Below are positions 33,894-41,473 of a stretch of 41,473 nucleotides of DNA, piece after piece. Source of the stretch: Marinilabilia sp. UBA5340 (GTDB lineage Bacteria > Bacteroidota > Bacteroidia > Bacteroidales > Marinilabiliaceae); contig DHQK01000178.1 of NCBI GenBank assembly GCA_002411085.1, forward strand, positions 1 to 41,473, given 5' to 3'. How positions within the stretch are numbered: the first letter of the stretch is position 1; every line of letters begins with the position of its first letter. Position numbers and translations under genes: made by a program. The notes below the pieces were generated by a model. It was not told where the DNA came from. It saw nothing but the letters and a program-made list of their open reading frames with translations, and did no database searches.

Positions 33894-35279
33894 TTACAAC
33901 AACGATTTCATTACATCCATCATCGACTCAGCCAACCTACTGGCCTCCGGCACACTACCAGCCTCCGAATAAATTCTGACAATGGGTTCTGTATTGGATT
34001 TTCGAAGATGCACCCAGGAACCGGCAAAATCAATTTTCACACCATCGACTGTACTCACTTGTTCATCTTTGTAATGTTCTTTTACTTTCAACAACAGCTT
34101 ATCTACATCCACTTCAGGAGTCAGTTCCAATTTGTTTTTCGACATAAAGTAAGCAGGATACTCTTTTCGTAATTCAGAGGTCTTTTTCCCTTTCTTTGCC
34201 AGATGGGTCAGGAACAAAGCAATACCCACCAAAGCATCACGTCCGTAGTGGCTTGCAGGATAAATTACACCACCGTTGCCTTCGCCACCAATCACCGCAT
34301 CAGTCTCCTTCATTTTAGCAACCACATTCACTTCTCCCACTGCTGAGGCATTATACACCCCTCCATGCTGTTTCGTAACATCACTCAGAGCACGTGTACT
34401 ACTGAGATTCGACACGGTATTACCCGGTGTGTGACTCAGGATATAATCCGAAACGGCCACCAGGGTATATTCCTCCCCAAACATACTGCCATCCTCATTG
34501 ATAATGGCCAGACGGTCTACATCCGGATCTACCACAAAGCCCACATCGGCCCCTTCCTTTCGTATCAGTTCAGAAATTTCAGTCAAATGCTCCGGCAAAG
34601 GCTCGGGATTGTGCGGAAATTGTCCGTTGGGCTCACAATATAGTTCCAAAACTTCTTTTACCCCCAGTGCTTTCAATAATGAAGGAAGCGCAATTCCTCC
34701 AACAGAATTCACACAATCAATGGCAACTTTGAAACCGGCCTGTTTGATGGCTTCCACATCTACCAAATCCAACGCCAGCACCTCGTCGATATGACGTTGT
34801 GTATAATCCTCTTTTTCAGTGATGGTTCCTAACTTATCCACATCCGCATATTCAAAACTTTCATCTGCTGCAACTGTCAGAACCTCGGCACCATCATCTG
34901 CAGTCAAGAACTCTCCTTTATGATTCAGCAACTTCAGGGCATTCCATTGTTTGGGGTTGTGGCTGGCCGTGAGAATAATACCTCCGTCGGCATTCTCTTT
35001 CACCACCGCAATCTCAGTGGTAGGCGTGGTAGCCAATCCGATATGAATAACATCTATGCCCATTCCCTGAAGTGTTCCGGCCACAAGGTTTTTCACCATG
35101 GCTCCCGATATCCGGGCATCGCGGCCAAGCACTACCCTGTATTTGTCTTTTTTTGATTGTTTTTTTACCCACACGGCATAAGCTGAAGTAAAACGAACCA
35201 CGTCCACCGGACTCAACCCTTCTCCGGGCTTTCCTCCAATGGTTCCTCTGATCCCTGATATCGATTTAATTAATGTCAT
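33894..35279 (-). CDS. glmM: Phosphoglucosamine mutase / phosphomannomutase-type alpha-D-phosphohexomutase
   Basis: 461 aa from the ATG at 35277-35279, chosen because MTLIKSISGIRGTIGG is the family N-terminus; the frame opens 24 codons earlier without family similarity. The active-site phosphoserine lies in LTASHNPKQWNALKL, the metal-binding loop is DPDVDRLAII, the sugar-binding loop GGEGNGGVIYP and the phosphate-binding loop RKSNTEPIVRIYSEA. It most likely converts glucosamine-6-phosphate to glucosamine-1-phosphate for peptidoglycan and LPS; mannose or glucose phosphates are possible alternatives. Single-gene unit with its own promoter and terminator. Confidence 0.88.
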   Translation of the reverse strand: MTLIKSISGIRGTIGGKPGEGLSPVDVVRFTSAYAVWVKKQSKKDKYRVVLGRDARISGAMVKNLVAGTLQGMGIDVIHIGLATTPTTEIAVVKENADGGIILTASHNPKQWNALKLLNHKGEFLTADDGAEVLTVAADESFEYADVDKLGTITEKEDYTQRHIDEVLALDLVDVEAIKQAGFKVAIDCVNSVGGIALPSLLKALGVKEVLELYCEPNGQFPHNPEPLPEHLTEISELIRKEGADVGFVVDPDVDRLAIINEDGSMFGEEYTLVAVSDYILSHTPGNTVSNLSSTRALSDVTKQHGGVYNASAVGEVNVVAKMKETDAVIGGEGNGGVIYPASHYGRDALVGIALFLTHLAKKGKKTSELRKEYPAYFMSKNKLELTPEVDVDKLLLKVKEHYKDEQVSTVDGVKIDFAGSWVHLRKSNTEPIVRIYSEAGSVPEASRLAESMMDVMKSLL

Positions 35280-35305
35280 AATGATTGGTTTTGTTAATAC
35301 AGATG

Positions 35306-35336
35306 CAAAATTGCGGATTATAAAACTGTTTTGCAA
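35306..35336 (-). promoter_or_regulatory. Candidate promoter of glmM
   Basis: On the minus strand TTG (35334-35336) is followed 20 bases later by CAATTTTG (35306-35313). This is close to the Bacteroidota pattern TTG-N19-21-TAnnTTTG and lies about 27 bases before the ATG at 35279. Confidence 0.5.
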
Positions 35337-35351
35337 TGTAAAGATAGGCAA

Positions 35352-35783
35352 CTATTGTTCGGAATGGGGGCAGGATTTTTCAATTGTCGGAAAAACCACA
35401 TAAAGAAATGAGTTGTTTATTTGCTTTAAATGATATTTATTTACATTTGCAATTGAAACAACTAACTCTGCACCCCGTGAACACCTTCTCAACCAAAACA
35501 AATCTCTCCAAATATCTATTTCCTTTTAGCCTGGTTTATTCATTGTTTTTCGTTATGAGTTATTCAAATACCAATAAATTCAAGCTACCGCAGAGAAAAT
35601 CAATGAAAGAAATAGTGAGCTGTTTTCAATTCAACTTTATTGAGGACGCCTGATTTTTAGCAGGTAGTTGAACATCGTAATAGATAATTTATGAATAATC
35701 CAGGTTCGATCTTTAAATCAATAAATTGCAGCATCCTCAAACATATTTAGCTAAAGTTTACAAAAGCCTTTTAATTTCACTTT
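35352..35783. other. AT-rich intergenic region without a convincing gene
   Basis: About 430 bases between glmM and the small outer-membrane protein gene. An open frame on the plus strand (35384-35653) would encode 89 residues, but it begins with a non-ATG codon, resembles no family and has no signal peptide at its start. I see no tRNA, hairpin terminator or repeat here. Confidence 0.5.
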
Positions 35784-36374
35784 ATGATTATGAGAACACT
35801 ATTTCTTTTTGTTGGACTATTATTCACTGGAATCACCTTTGGACAGGAGGATCAGGTACACCGAAATGGTTTTACTCTCAAAGTTGAAACTCGGTATTTG
35901 GGATGGACCGATGTTTCGATTCCCAACCTTGAAGATTATGATGAAGAAATAATCTTTTCGGAGGATGGGCAATATGGTAAAAGTATAAGACTCTATGCCG
36001 GATATTTTGTATCTCCAAAATTGAGTTTGAATCTGGGATTTGGTCTCGACAGGTATGAAGGTAATGGTGCTAACACAGCCCCACTCGTTATCCAGACCAA
36101 TTATTATTTGTCGTCGGATAAAAAAAGTTTTTTTGCATCAGCTGAGGTGGGAACACAGATTGCATTCTCCGAAACTTTGGATAAAGGCTTTGTTTATGCA
36201 CTAATGCTTGGAAAAGAGTTTTCCTTTTCGGATAAAACCGGACTTAACGTCTATTTGGGATATAATTTTCAGCGTTCTAAATATGAACATGAGAATAAGC
36301 ACCCAGACCTTATCTATCTGGACAAACTCAACCGGAAAAGTTTAATAATCGGCGTTGACTTTGTAATCTTTTAG
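35784..36374 (+). CDS. Small outer-membrane beta-barrel protein of unknown function
   Basis: 196 aa; the start is the ATG at 35784 or the one two codons later. The signal peptide MRTLFLFVGLLFTGITFGQ has a typical Bacteroidota cleavage site. The remainder has alternating aromatic/hydrophobic strands (RLYAGYFVSPKLSLNLGFGL, YLSSDKKSFFASAEVGTQI, VYLGYNFQRSKY) and ends in FVIF with a terminal Phe, consistent with an eight-stranded barrel. No specific family recognised. A strong terminator follows, so it is likely monocistronic. Confidence 0.8.
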   Translation: MIMRTLFLFVGLLFTGITFGQEDQVHRNGFTLKVETRYLGWTDVSIPNLEDYDEEIIFSEDGQYGKSIRLYAGYFVSPKLSLNLGFGLDRYEGNGANTAPLVIQTNYYLSSDKKSFFASAEVGTQIAFSETLDKGFVYALMLGKEFSFSDKTGLNVYLGYNFQRSKYEHENKHPDLIYLDKLNRKSLIIGVDFVIF

Positions 36375-36723
36375 ATAGCCTCTAATTTCAATATCAGAAT
36401 CAGGGATTTACTTTTATAAAGTAAGTCCCTGTTTTTTTACTCTACCTTTTGCATAAAACATATTAGATGCAAACAAGCTGAAAGCCTGAAATCCAAAGCA
36501 CAGGAATTTGAGGCATTTTCAGGCTCTTCCTCATCTTTGGGTGTGACGTGACCTATAATGTATAAGATTTTCCATATTTCCTGATATTTGACCGTCTCAT
36601 TACAACAATTCATGAATTAACCACACTAAACACCCGATTAATCATTTCTTTTTTACAATTTTGCAGAGTAAAAGATGAACCGGAAATACCGGAGAAACAA
36701 AACAAAGAAAACCAACACACAGA
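36375..36723. other. Intergenic region with terminator, long inverted repeat and possible IS-end relic
   Basis: 349 bases before the RluB gene. It holds the terminator of the outer-membrane protein gene and a 9-bp inverted repeat, AGCCTGAAA (36483-36491) and TTTCAGGCT (36517-36525). Starting inside the right arm, GGCTCTTCCTCATCTTTGGG resembles ends of ISL3-family elements. No transposase remnant is seen. Confidence 0.4.
36401..36438 (+). terminator. Rho-independent terminator of the small outer-membrane protein gene
   Basis: CAGGGATTTACTT (36401-36413) pairs with AAGTAAGTCCCTG (36419-36431) with one G-U wobble and a 5-base loop. Seven T's follow (36432-36438). Confidence 0.93.
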
Positions 36724-37596
36724 ATGGCCAAAAAAGGAAAAATCCCGGGAAAATATACCAGCAACGAACGTCGATCTCGTAATGACAAGTTTCAGGAAGG
36801 TCACAAACCCAAAAGCACAAAGGCCCCGGGTAACAAAGAACGATACTCAAAGGAAGAACGCATTGCTTACAAAAAAAGCAATCCTGAAAAAATGCGTATT
36901 AACAAATTCATTTCCAACTCTGGAGTATGTAGTCGTCGGGAAGCAGATACCCTGATCTCTAAAGGAGAAATAAAAGTGAACGGCAAAGTAGTTACTGAAC
37001 TTGGAATGACTGTTACCACCAACGATACGGTAGAGTATCAGGGCAAAAAGCTGAATCCTGAGAAAAAAGTATATATGCTTTTGAACAAACCCAAAGATAC
37101 GGTAACAACCTCGAAAGACCCCGAAGGGCGTAAAACAGTCATAGAAATTGTCCGCAATGCCTGTCCTGAAAGAGTTTACCCTGTTGGAAGGCTCGACAGA
37201 AACACCACCGGTGTATTGCTCCTTACCAACGATGGGGATTTGTCCAAAAAGCTCACCCACCCAAGTTTTGAAGCAAAGAAAATTTATCATGTCTTTTTGA
37301 ATAAACCGCTGGAGCCGGAAGATCTGGAAAGCATTAAAAAAGGAGTGGAACTGGAAGACGGACTGATAAAACCCGACGCAGTAAATTATGTGGACAACGA
37401 TCCCATGCAAGCCGGCATAGAGATCCACTCCGGCAAAAACCGAATCGTCAGAAGAATTTTTGAGCATTTCGGATACAAAGTAGAAAAACTGGATCGGGTA
37501 TTTTTTGCCGGGCTTACCAAAAAAAACCTGCCAAGAGGAAAATGGCGTTTTCTCACAGAAAAAGAGGTACGTTTTTTGAAATCAGGATTAACCTAA
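36724..37596 (+). CDS. rluB: RluB/RsuA-family rRNA pseudouridine synthase
   Basis: 290 aa. A basic, probably disordered N-terminal tail (1-56, Lys/Arg/Gly-rich) precedes an S4 RNA-binding domain (about 57-105, MRINKFISNSGVCSRREAD). The catalytic domain carries VGRLDRNTTGVLLLTNDGD (154-172) with nucleophilic Asp158 and a C-terminal IHSGKNRIVRRIFEHFGY. It most likely modifies U2605 of 23S rRNA (RluB) or another rRNA uridine. The next gene starts one base after its stop. Confidence 0.94.
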   Translation: MAKKGKIPGKYTSNERRSRNDKFQEGHKPKSTKAPGNKERYSKEERIAYKKSNPEKMRINKFISNSGVCSRREADTLISKGEIKVNGKVVTELGMTVTTNDTVEYQGKKLNPEKKVYMLLNKPKDTVTTSKDPEGRKTVIEIVRNACPERVYPVGRLDRNTTGVLLLTNDGDLSKKLTHPSFEAKKIYHVFLNKPLEPEDLESIKKGVELEDGLIKPDAVNYVDNDPMQAGIEIHSGKNRIVRRIFEHFGYKVEKLDRVFFAGLTKKNLPRGKWRFLTEKEVRFLKSGLT

Positions 37597-37597
37597 A

Positions 37598-40030
37598 ATG
37601 CATTCACCTCATTATCATACAATCCAAAGAATTTCTTTCCTGCCGGAATGCCGCTCTTTTCCGTTGCAAGGACTAATAATACTATTCCTGCTACTGGGAT
37701 TTTCCTTCTCCGGAAAATCCCAGACCCGCGGAACTCTCACAGATGCACAAACAGGCCATCCAGTTGCTTTTGCCAACATTGCTTTTGAAGATAAACTTTC
37801 AGGTACGGTCTCCAATCTCAAAGGTGAATTTATTGTTCCTCAAACAGCCGGGGACAGCATTTTCGTAAGTTGCATCGGTTACCATTCAGCATCTTTTGAG
37901 ATTCATAAAACTGAAAACCATCTACACTTTAAGCTTCAACCGAAAACAATTGAGTTGGAAGCAGTAAATATCTATCCCGGAGAGAACCCAGCCTTGCTCA
38001 TGATGCAAAAAGTTTTTGAGAACAGTGCGGTCAATAATCCGGACTTAAATCATGACTATTCCTGCATCGTATATCACAAAATGACGTTTAGTCTTGATAT
38101 TGCAGACTCCATTCAAATCAGGGACAGTTTGCAACAGAAGTTCGTCGATTTCAACCGCGACAATCACCTTCTGCTGATGGAGTCTGTTTCAGAAAAAAAA
38201 CACAAGGCTCCGGAGAAAAACCATGAAAACGTAATCTCCGGCCGGGTCAGTGGATTTAAAGACCCTGCGCTCTCCATCCTTCCATGTCAGCTGCAGCCTT
38301 TTGGCTTTTATGAACCACATATCCGGTTAATGGGCATAGAACACCTCAATCCTATATCCAAACAGGGTTTAAAGCATTATTTATTTCTGCTTCAGGATAC
38401 AATCATTGAAAATGGAGATTCACTGTTCTACATCACCTATCAGCCAAGAAAAAACAGCAACATCAAGCCGCTTTCAGGATCATTTCATATCCATAAAAAA
38501 ACCTATGGAGTTCGTTACCTCAAGGCCAGTTCAAATCTCGTTTCACAACCTTACTCCATCGACATTAGTCAAAGCTATAAAAGAGTGAAGCAACAGTGGT
38601 TCCCTTCAGAACTCAGGAGTCGTCTGATCATAAAATCAGGAGAAGGTTTTAACTCATTTCCATACCCGATGATTGGCGAGGCCAAAAGTCTGGTTACAGC
38701 GGTAAATCTGGACGCAGAATTAGCCCCTGGAGATTTCTCATCAATAGTGCTGGAAGACAACTCTTCATCCGACAGCAGCAAGGTTAGAGTCTATCGCTAC
38801 GAACCTCTGTCAGCAAAGGATTCATCCACTTATCATCTGCTGGACAGTCTGGGAAAAGCCAACAAAATTGACAACATTCTAAGACTGCAGAAAGAACTGA
38901 TTCAAGGATATATTTCCGCCGGGCCATTTCAGATCGATTTAAAACACCTGATCGGATACAATCAGTTCGAAGGACTAAAACTGGGTGCAGGATTATGGAC
39001 AGGACCTGAAATTACAGGACAATTCAGTCTTGGGGGTTATTACACCCATGCATTCAAGGCAAAAATGGATAATTACGGAGGTGGAATCAAGTGGCAACCA
39101 ACCCCTGTAAGTCAGACACAGGTAGAACTGATATACAGTCATGATCTGCAATCTACCGGCGCCTTCAATTTTCATCATGGTAATGTATTGGATCTGAATC
39201 ACCAATTGCGTAAATATGCTGTCACCCTTAAAGACAGAGAGGAAAAGCTCTATGCCTCGGCAGCTACCAAATTAAGGGGCCCTTTTTCCGGGAAAGTTTT
39301 TTTCTCAAAATCATCAGTCACTCCTGTTCGCCTTTATCCGTTCCTTGGGGAGACAACCATTCCGGAAGCCGTTTTTGAGAGCTGGGAAACCGGAATAAAG
39401 TTACGATGGGCCCACAAAGAGAAAATGACCAGAACGGCTTTTGGCCTCTTCCCGGAGCCTTCTGGTGGACCGAAAGTTTGGCTGAACATCATCAAGGGAG
39501 CTGAAGCGCAGGACGGCCGGCAAAACAACTACACCAAACTGGAAAGCCGGGTAGAAAAAAGCTTCCGCATCACACCCGCCGCAAAAACTACTTTACAACT
39601 GACCAGCGGAATAATAGATGGCTGGAAACACCCCACCAACCTTTATAGTTTCTTTGGAACTTATGAACCGGTAAATGTTGAGGTACCAGGACTCTTTGCT
39701 ACCATGTCTCCCAACGAATTTGCCGCCGACAGGTTTTTAATGGCTACAATTGACCATCGCATTTCACTTCGCCAAAACCGTCCCGGCCGTTTCAAACCGG
39801 AAATCAACCTGACGACCAAGGCTGGATGGGGAATTGTTGAACAAAAAACTACGCTTGCTGTCAACACTTTCGAAAAAGGGTTTTATGAATCCGGAATTCT
39901 GTTTGACAATCTGATGAAAGTGCTGTTTATCAAATACGGTTTGGGAATTCATTACCGCTATGGGCCCTACCAAAAAGAAGAAGGCATGGACAACTGGAGT
40001 TTTAGATTATCTATCGACTTTAGCTTTTAG
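37598..40030 (+). CDS. DUF5686 outer-membrane protein with carboxypeptidase-like regulatory domain
   Basis: 810 aa. After a signal peptide (LIILFLLLGFSFSGKSQ) comes a CarboxypepD-regulatory-like beta-sandwich (about 43-125, TRGTLTDAQTGHPVAFANI). The DUF5686 region follows (ALLMMQKVFENSAVNNPDLN, SIDISQSYKRVKQQWFPSEL), and the C-terminal part is a beta-barrel ending in FRLSIDFSF with a terminal Phe. This family is widespread in Bacteroidota and often large, and its role is not established; transport or surface assembly is a guess. The start lies one base after the rluB stop, so translation may be coupled. Confidence 0.9.
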   Translation: MHSPHYHTIQRISFLPECRSFPLQGLIILFLLLGFSFSGKSQTRGTLTDAQTGHPVAFANIAFEDKLSGTVSNLKGEFIVPQTAGDSIFVSCIGYHSASFEIHKTENHLHFKLQPKTIELEAVNIYPGENPALLMMQKVFENSAVNNPDLNHDYSCIVYHKMTFSLDIADSIQIRDSLQQKFVDFNRDNHLLLMESVSEKKHKAPEKNHENVISGRVSGFKDPALSILPCQLQPFGFYEPHIRLMGIEHLNPISKQGLKHYLFLLQDTIIENGDSLFYITYQPRKNSNIKPLSGSFHIHKKTYGVRYLKASSNLVSQPYSIDISQSYKRVKQQWFPSELRSRLIIKSGEGFNSFPYPMIGEAKSLVTAVNLDAELAPGDFSSIVLEDNSSSDSSKVRVYRYEPLSAKDSSTYHLLDSLGKANKIDNILRLQKELIQGYISAGPFQIDLKHLIGYNQFEGLKLGAGLWTGPEITGQFSLGGYYTHAFKAKMDNYGGGIKWQPTPVSQTQVELIYSHDLQSTGAFNFHHGNVLDLNHQLRKYAVTLKDREEKLYASAATKLRGPFSGKVFFSKSSVTPVRLYPFLGETTIPEAVFESWETGIKLRWAHKEKMTRTAFGLFPEPSGGPKVWLNIIKGAEAQDGRQNNYTKLESRVEKSFRITPAAKTTLQLTSGIIDGWKHPTNLYSFFGTYEPVNVEVPGLFATMSPNEFAADRFLMATIDHRISLRQNRPGRFKPEINLTTKAGWGIVEQKTTLAVNTFEKGFYESGILFDNLMKVLFIKYGLGIHYRYGPYQKEEGMDNWSFRLSIDFSF

Positions 40031-40186
40031 AGATCCTTTTGAATTTGGAGTTCACAGTCTGCGCCATTATTAAACCTTTCTAAAAACAAACTCCGCGCTT
40101 TATCTGTTAATTTGTAAGGCAACCACAAAACGCCGGAAGTTTCAAACATCCTCTATTCAATTCGAATAATATTAACCCGAAAAACC

Positions 40187-40948
40187 ATGGATCTCAAAAT
40201 TAAAAATTTAAACTATTTAGTCACCGGAGCCAGTTCTGGACTTGGAAATGCTGTTGCCAAAGCATTGTTGAACAATAAGGCCAATGTAATCGCAACTGCC
40301 AGAAATGACATTGCACTTCAGGAATTAAAAGAGAACTGGCCCGAACAGGTCACCACTCTAATCGGCGATGTCACCCATCCTGAATTTCCGAAGAGGCTCA
40401 AGAAGCAACTCCCTGATGATCTGTATGGAGTTTTTATTAATGCAGGGGGGCCTCCTGCTGCCACCATTGATGAAACATCCATGGAAGATTGGGACAACGC
40501 TTACCATTTGGTTTTAAGGTGGAAAGTAGAGTTATCAAAACTTATCCTTCCGGTTTTTCAAAAAAACAAGCGTGGAAGATTCCTGTTCAGCGAAAGTGCA
40601 TCCGTAAATGGGCCCATTCCCAATTTGGTTTTGAGTAATTCCTTCAGGATGGCAGTAGTAGGATACATGAAAACACTGGTAAAAGAGATAACTAAAAACG
40701 ACATCACAGCCAATGTGATTGCACCCGGATACCATGAGACCTCAGCCCTTGAACGGCTTTTTCATAAGATGGCTGAACAGGAAATGGTATCTATTGAAGA
40801 AGCAAAAAAAAGGCTTCAGGCCAAGGTTCCGGTAGGCCGCCTGGGAAGTGCCGATGAATTTGCCTCCTTAGCAGCGTGGTTGTTGAGTCCGTTGGCAGGA
40901 TTTGCTTCCGGGCAGGTATTTACCCTGGATGGAGGAGAAGGGAGATAA
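40187..40948 (+). CDS. SDR-family protein with atypical active site (BKR-like)
   Basis: 253 aa. The NAD(P)-binding Rossmann motif TGASSGLG (13-20) and NAG (85-87) are present, and the family Ser137 lies in FSESAS. The usual YxxxK is replaced: Ser150 stands where Tyr belongs and Arg154 where Lys belongs (LVLSNSFRMAV). A group of beta-ketoacyl-reductase-like SDRs with this LSNxxR pattern is known and lacks the standard tetrad. The C-terminal end (PVGRLGSADEFA, FASGQVFTLDGGEGR) is normal for SDRs. It may be a reductase with altered chemistry or a non-catalytic protein; the substrate is unknown. Confidence 0.9.
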   Translation: MDLKIKNLNYLVTGASSGLGNAVAKALLNNKANVIATARNDIALQELKENWPEQVTTLIGDVTHPEFPKRLKKQLPDDLYGVFINAGGPPAATIDETSMEDWDNAYHLVLRWKVELSKLILPVFQKNKRGRFLFSESASVNGPIPNLVLSNSFRMAVVGYMKTLVKEITKNDITANVIAPGYHETSALERLFHKMAEQEMVSIEEAKKRLQAKVPVGRLGSADEFASLAAWLLSPLAGFASGQVFTLDGGEGR

Positions 40949-40958
40949 CTCCCGGGCA

Positions 40959-41473
40959 TCAGAGTAAAAAATATCGAAGAAAAAGATATATCGATGCAAT
41001 AAAAACTGACAGCAACATAACAGGCATCCCCACTTTCAGGTATTCAACAAATTTGAGCGGATAACGTGTTTTTTGAGAAAACCCCGACACAATAATATTG
41101 GCAGCAGCACCTATAAGGGTTCCGTTTCCGCCAAGACAAGCGCCGAGCGATAATGCCCACCATAATGAATCTGCATTCCCTCCCAGATCAGTCACCATCT
41201 CCTCAATTACTGAGATCATGGTGGCAGTATAGGGAATACTGTTGATAAACGTAGTGGAAACAGCCGACATCCAAAGCACCAGTTGTGTTGCGACACTTGC
41301 ACGCCCATCGGTGAATCCGGTCAAAGCATCTGCTATGTAACCGATAATTCCGGTTTTCTCCAATCCCCCAACAATCACAAACAAACCAATGAAAAAAAAC
41401 AAAGTAGCCCACTCCACTTCTTTTAATATTTCTATAGGCTCCTGCTTTGTTATCATCATAAGAATAAAGCCAC
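40959..41473 (-). CDS. ArsB/NhaD-type ion permease, C-terminal part
   Basis: The frame is open to the right edge, so the N-terminus lies outside the window; about 171 residues are present. Membrane helices include EWATLFFFIGLFVIVGGLE, and the half-repeat signature AVSTTFINSIPYTATMISV plus GACLGGNGTLIGAAANIIVSG is typical of the ArsB/NhaD/SLC13 ion transporter superfamily. It could be a Na+/H+ antiporter or an anion permease. It is convergent with the SDR gene, ten bases apart. Confidence 0.85.
   Translation of the reverse strand, partial: GFILMMITKQEPIEILKEVEWATLFFFIGLFVIVGGLEKTGIIGYIADALTGFTDGRASVATQLVLWMSAVSTTFINSIPYTATMISVIEEMVTDLGGNADSLWWALSLGACLGGNGTLIGAAANIIVSGFSQKTRYPLKFVEYLKVGMPVMLLSVFIASIYLFLRYFLL

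Noticed and set aside
35384..35653. Possible 89-residue protein in the intergenic region
   Set aside because: Non-ATG start, no similarity recognised and no signal peptide at its start; could not be supported as a gene.
40940..40953. Short hairpin GGGAG-ATAA-CTCCC at the end of the SDR gene
   Set aside because: Only five base pairs and no T-run; too weak to call a terminator.
1..41473. tRNA, rRNA, CRISPR arrays, prophage or integrase genes
   Set aside because: Scanned by eye on both strands; no cloverleaf-like sequence, spaced repeat array or recombinase motif was found.

Overview
The window looks like a stretch of chromosome from a Bacteroidota bacterium, probably class Bacteroidia (a Marinilabiliales-like lineage is a guess). 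The signs are a FecI/FecR-type sigma/anti-sigma pair with an STN-domain TonB receptor, CarboxypepD-regulatory domains on outer-membrane proteins, a DUF5686 protein, a GIN-domain (DUF2807) lipoprotein, and Bacteroidota-type promoter boxes (TAnnTTTG) instead of sigma70 boxes. Shine-Dalgarno sequences are mostly absent. I saw no phage, integrase, CRISPR array, rRNA or tRNA. Most genes are housekeeping or envelope genes.

Layout. (1) 1-1690, minus: an open-ended ORF fusing a D-Ala-D-Ala-ligase-like ATP-grasp domain to an S58 (DmpA/BapA-type) aminopeptidase. It is divergent from a methyl-accepting chemotaxis protein (1912-3462). (2) 3592-8465, minus: lipoprotein, ECF sigma factor, FecR anti-sigma and TonB receptor, a cell-surface signalling cascade. 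(3) 8546-13614, minus: a ThDP-dependent acetolactate-synthase-like enzyme, a lone 2-hydroxyacyl-CoA-dehydratase/benzoyl-CoA-reductase-like iron-sulfur subunit, and a soluble PAS histidine kinase. (4) 13820-15429, minus: RluA-type pseudouridine synthase and panB. (5) 15565-22084, plus: LacI-type regulator, GH2 exo-beta-glucosaminidase-like lipoprotein, two tandem ROK proteins (the second with a degraded nucleotide-binding motif) and a CvfB-like S1 protein. (6) 22065-24616, minus: endonuclease/exonuclease/phosphatase-fold protein and a beta-helix lipoprotein. (7) AI-2E-family permease (plus), then GIN lipoprotein and malate dehydrogenase (minus). (8) 28190-33758, minus: an efflux operon with adaptor 1, MacB-type permease, TolC-type channel and adaptor 2, with no ATPase gene. 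(9) 33894-35279, minus: GlmM-like phosphohexomutase. (10) 35784-40948, plus: small outer-membrane protein, RluB-type pseudouridine synthase, DUF5686 protein and an atypical SDR. (11) The right edge holds the C-terminal part of an ArsB/NhaD-type permease (minus).

Four things stand out. The first is the ATP-grasp/S58 fusion at the left edge, whose frame I traced codon by codon without a stop. The second is the ThDP enzyme plus iron-sulfur dehydratase-like pair without the usual partner subunit or activase. The third is the region upstream of the GIN lipoprotein, with a sigma54-like -24/-12 element and two direct repeats exactly 21 bp apart at enhancer distance. The fourth is the second ROK protein, which keeps the catalytic Asp but has lost the phosphate-binding DxGGT signature. 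All functional calls come from motifs read by eye; no database search was possible.
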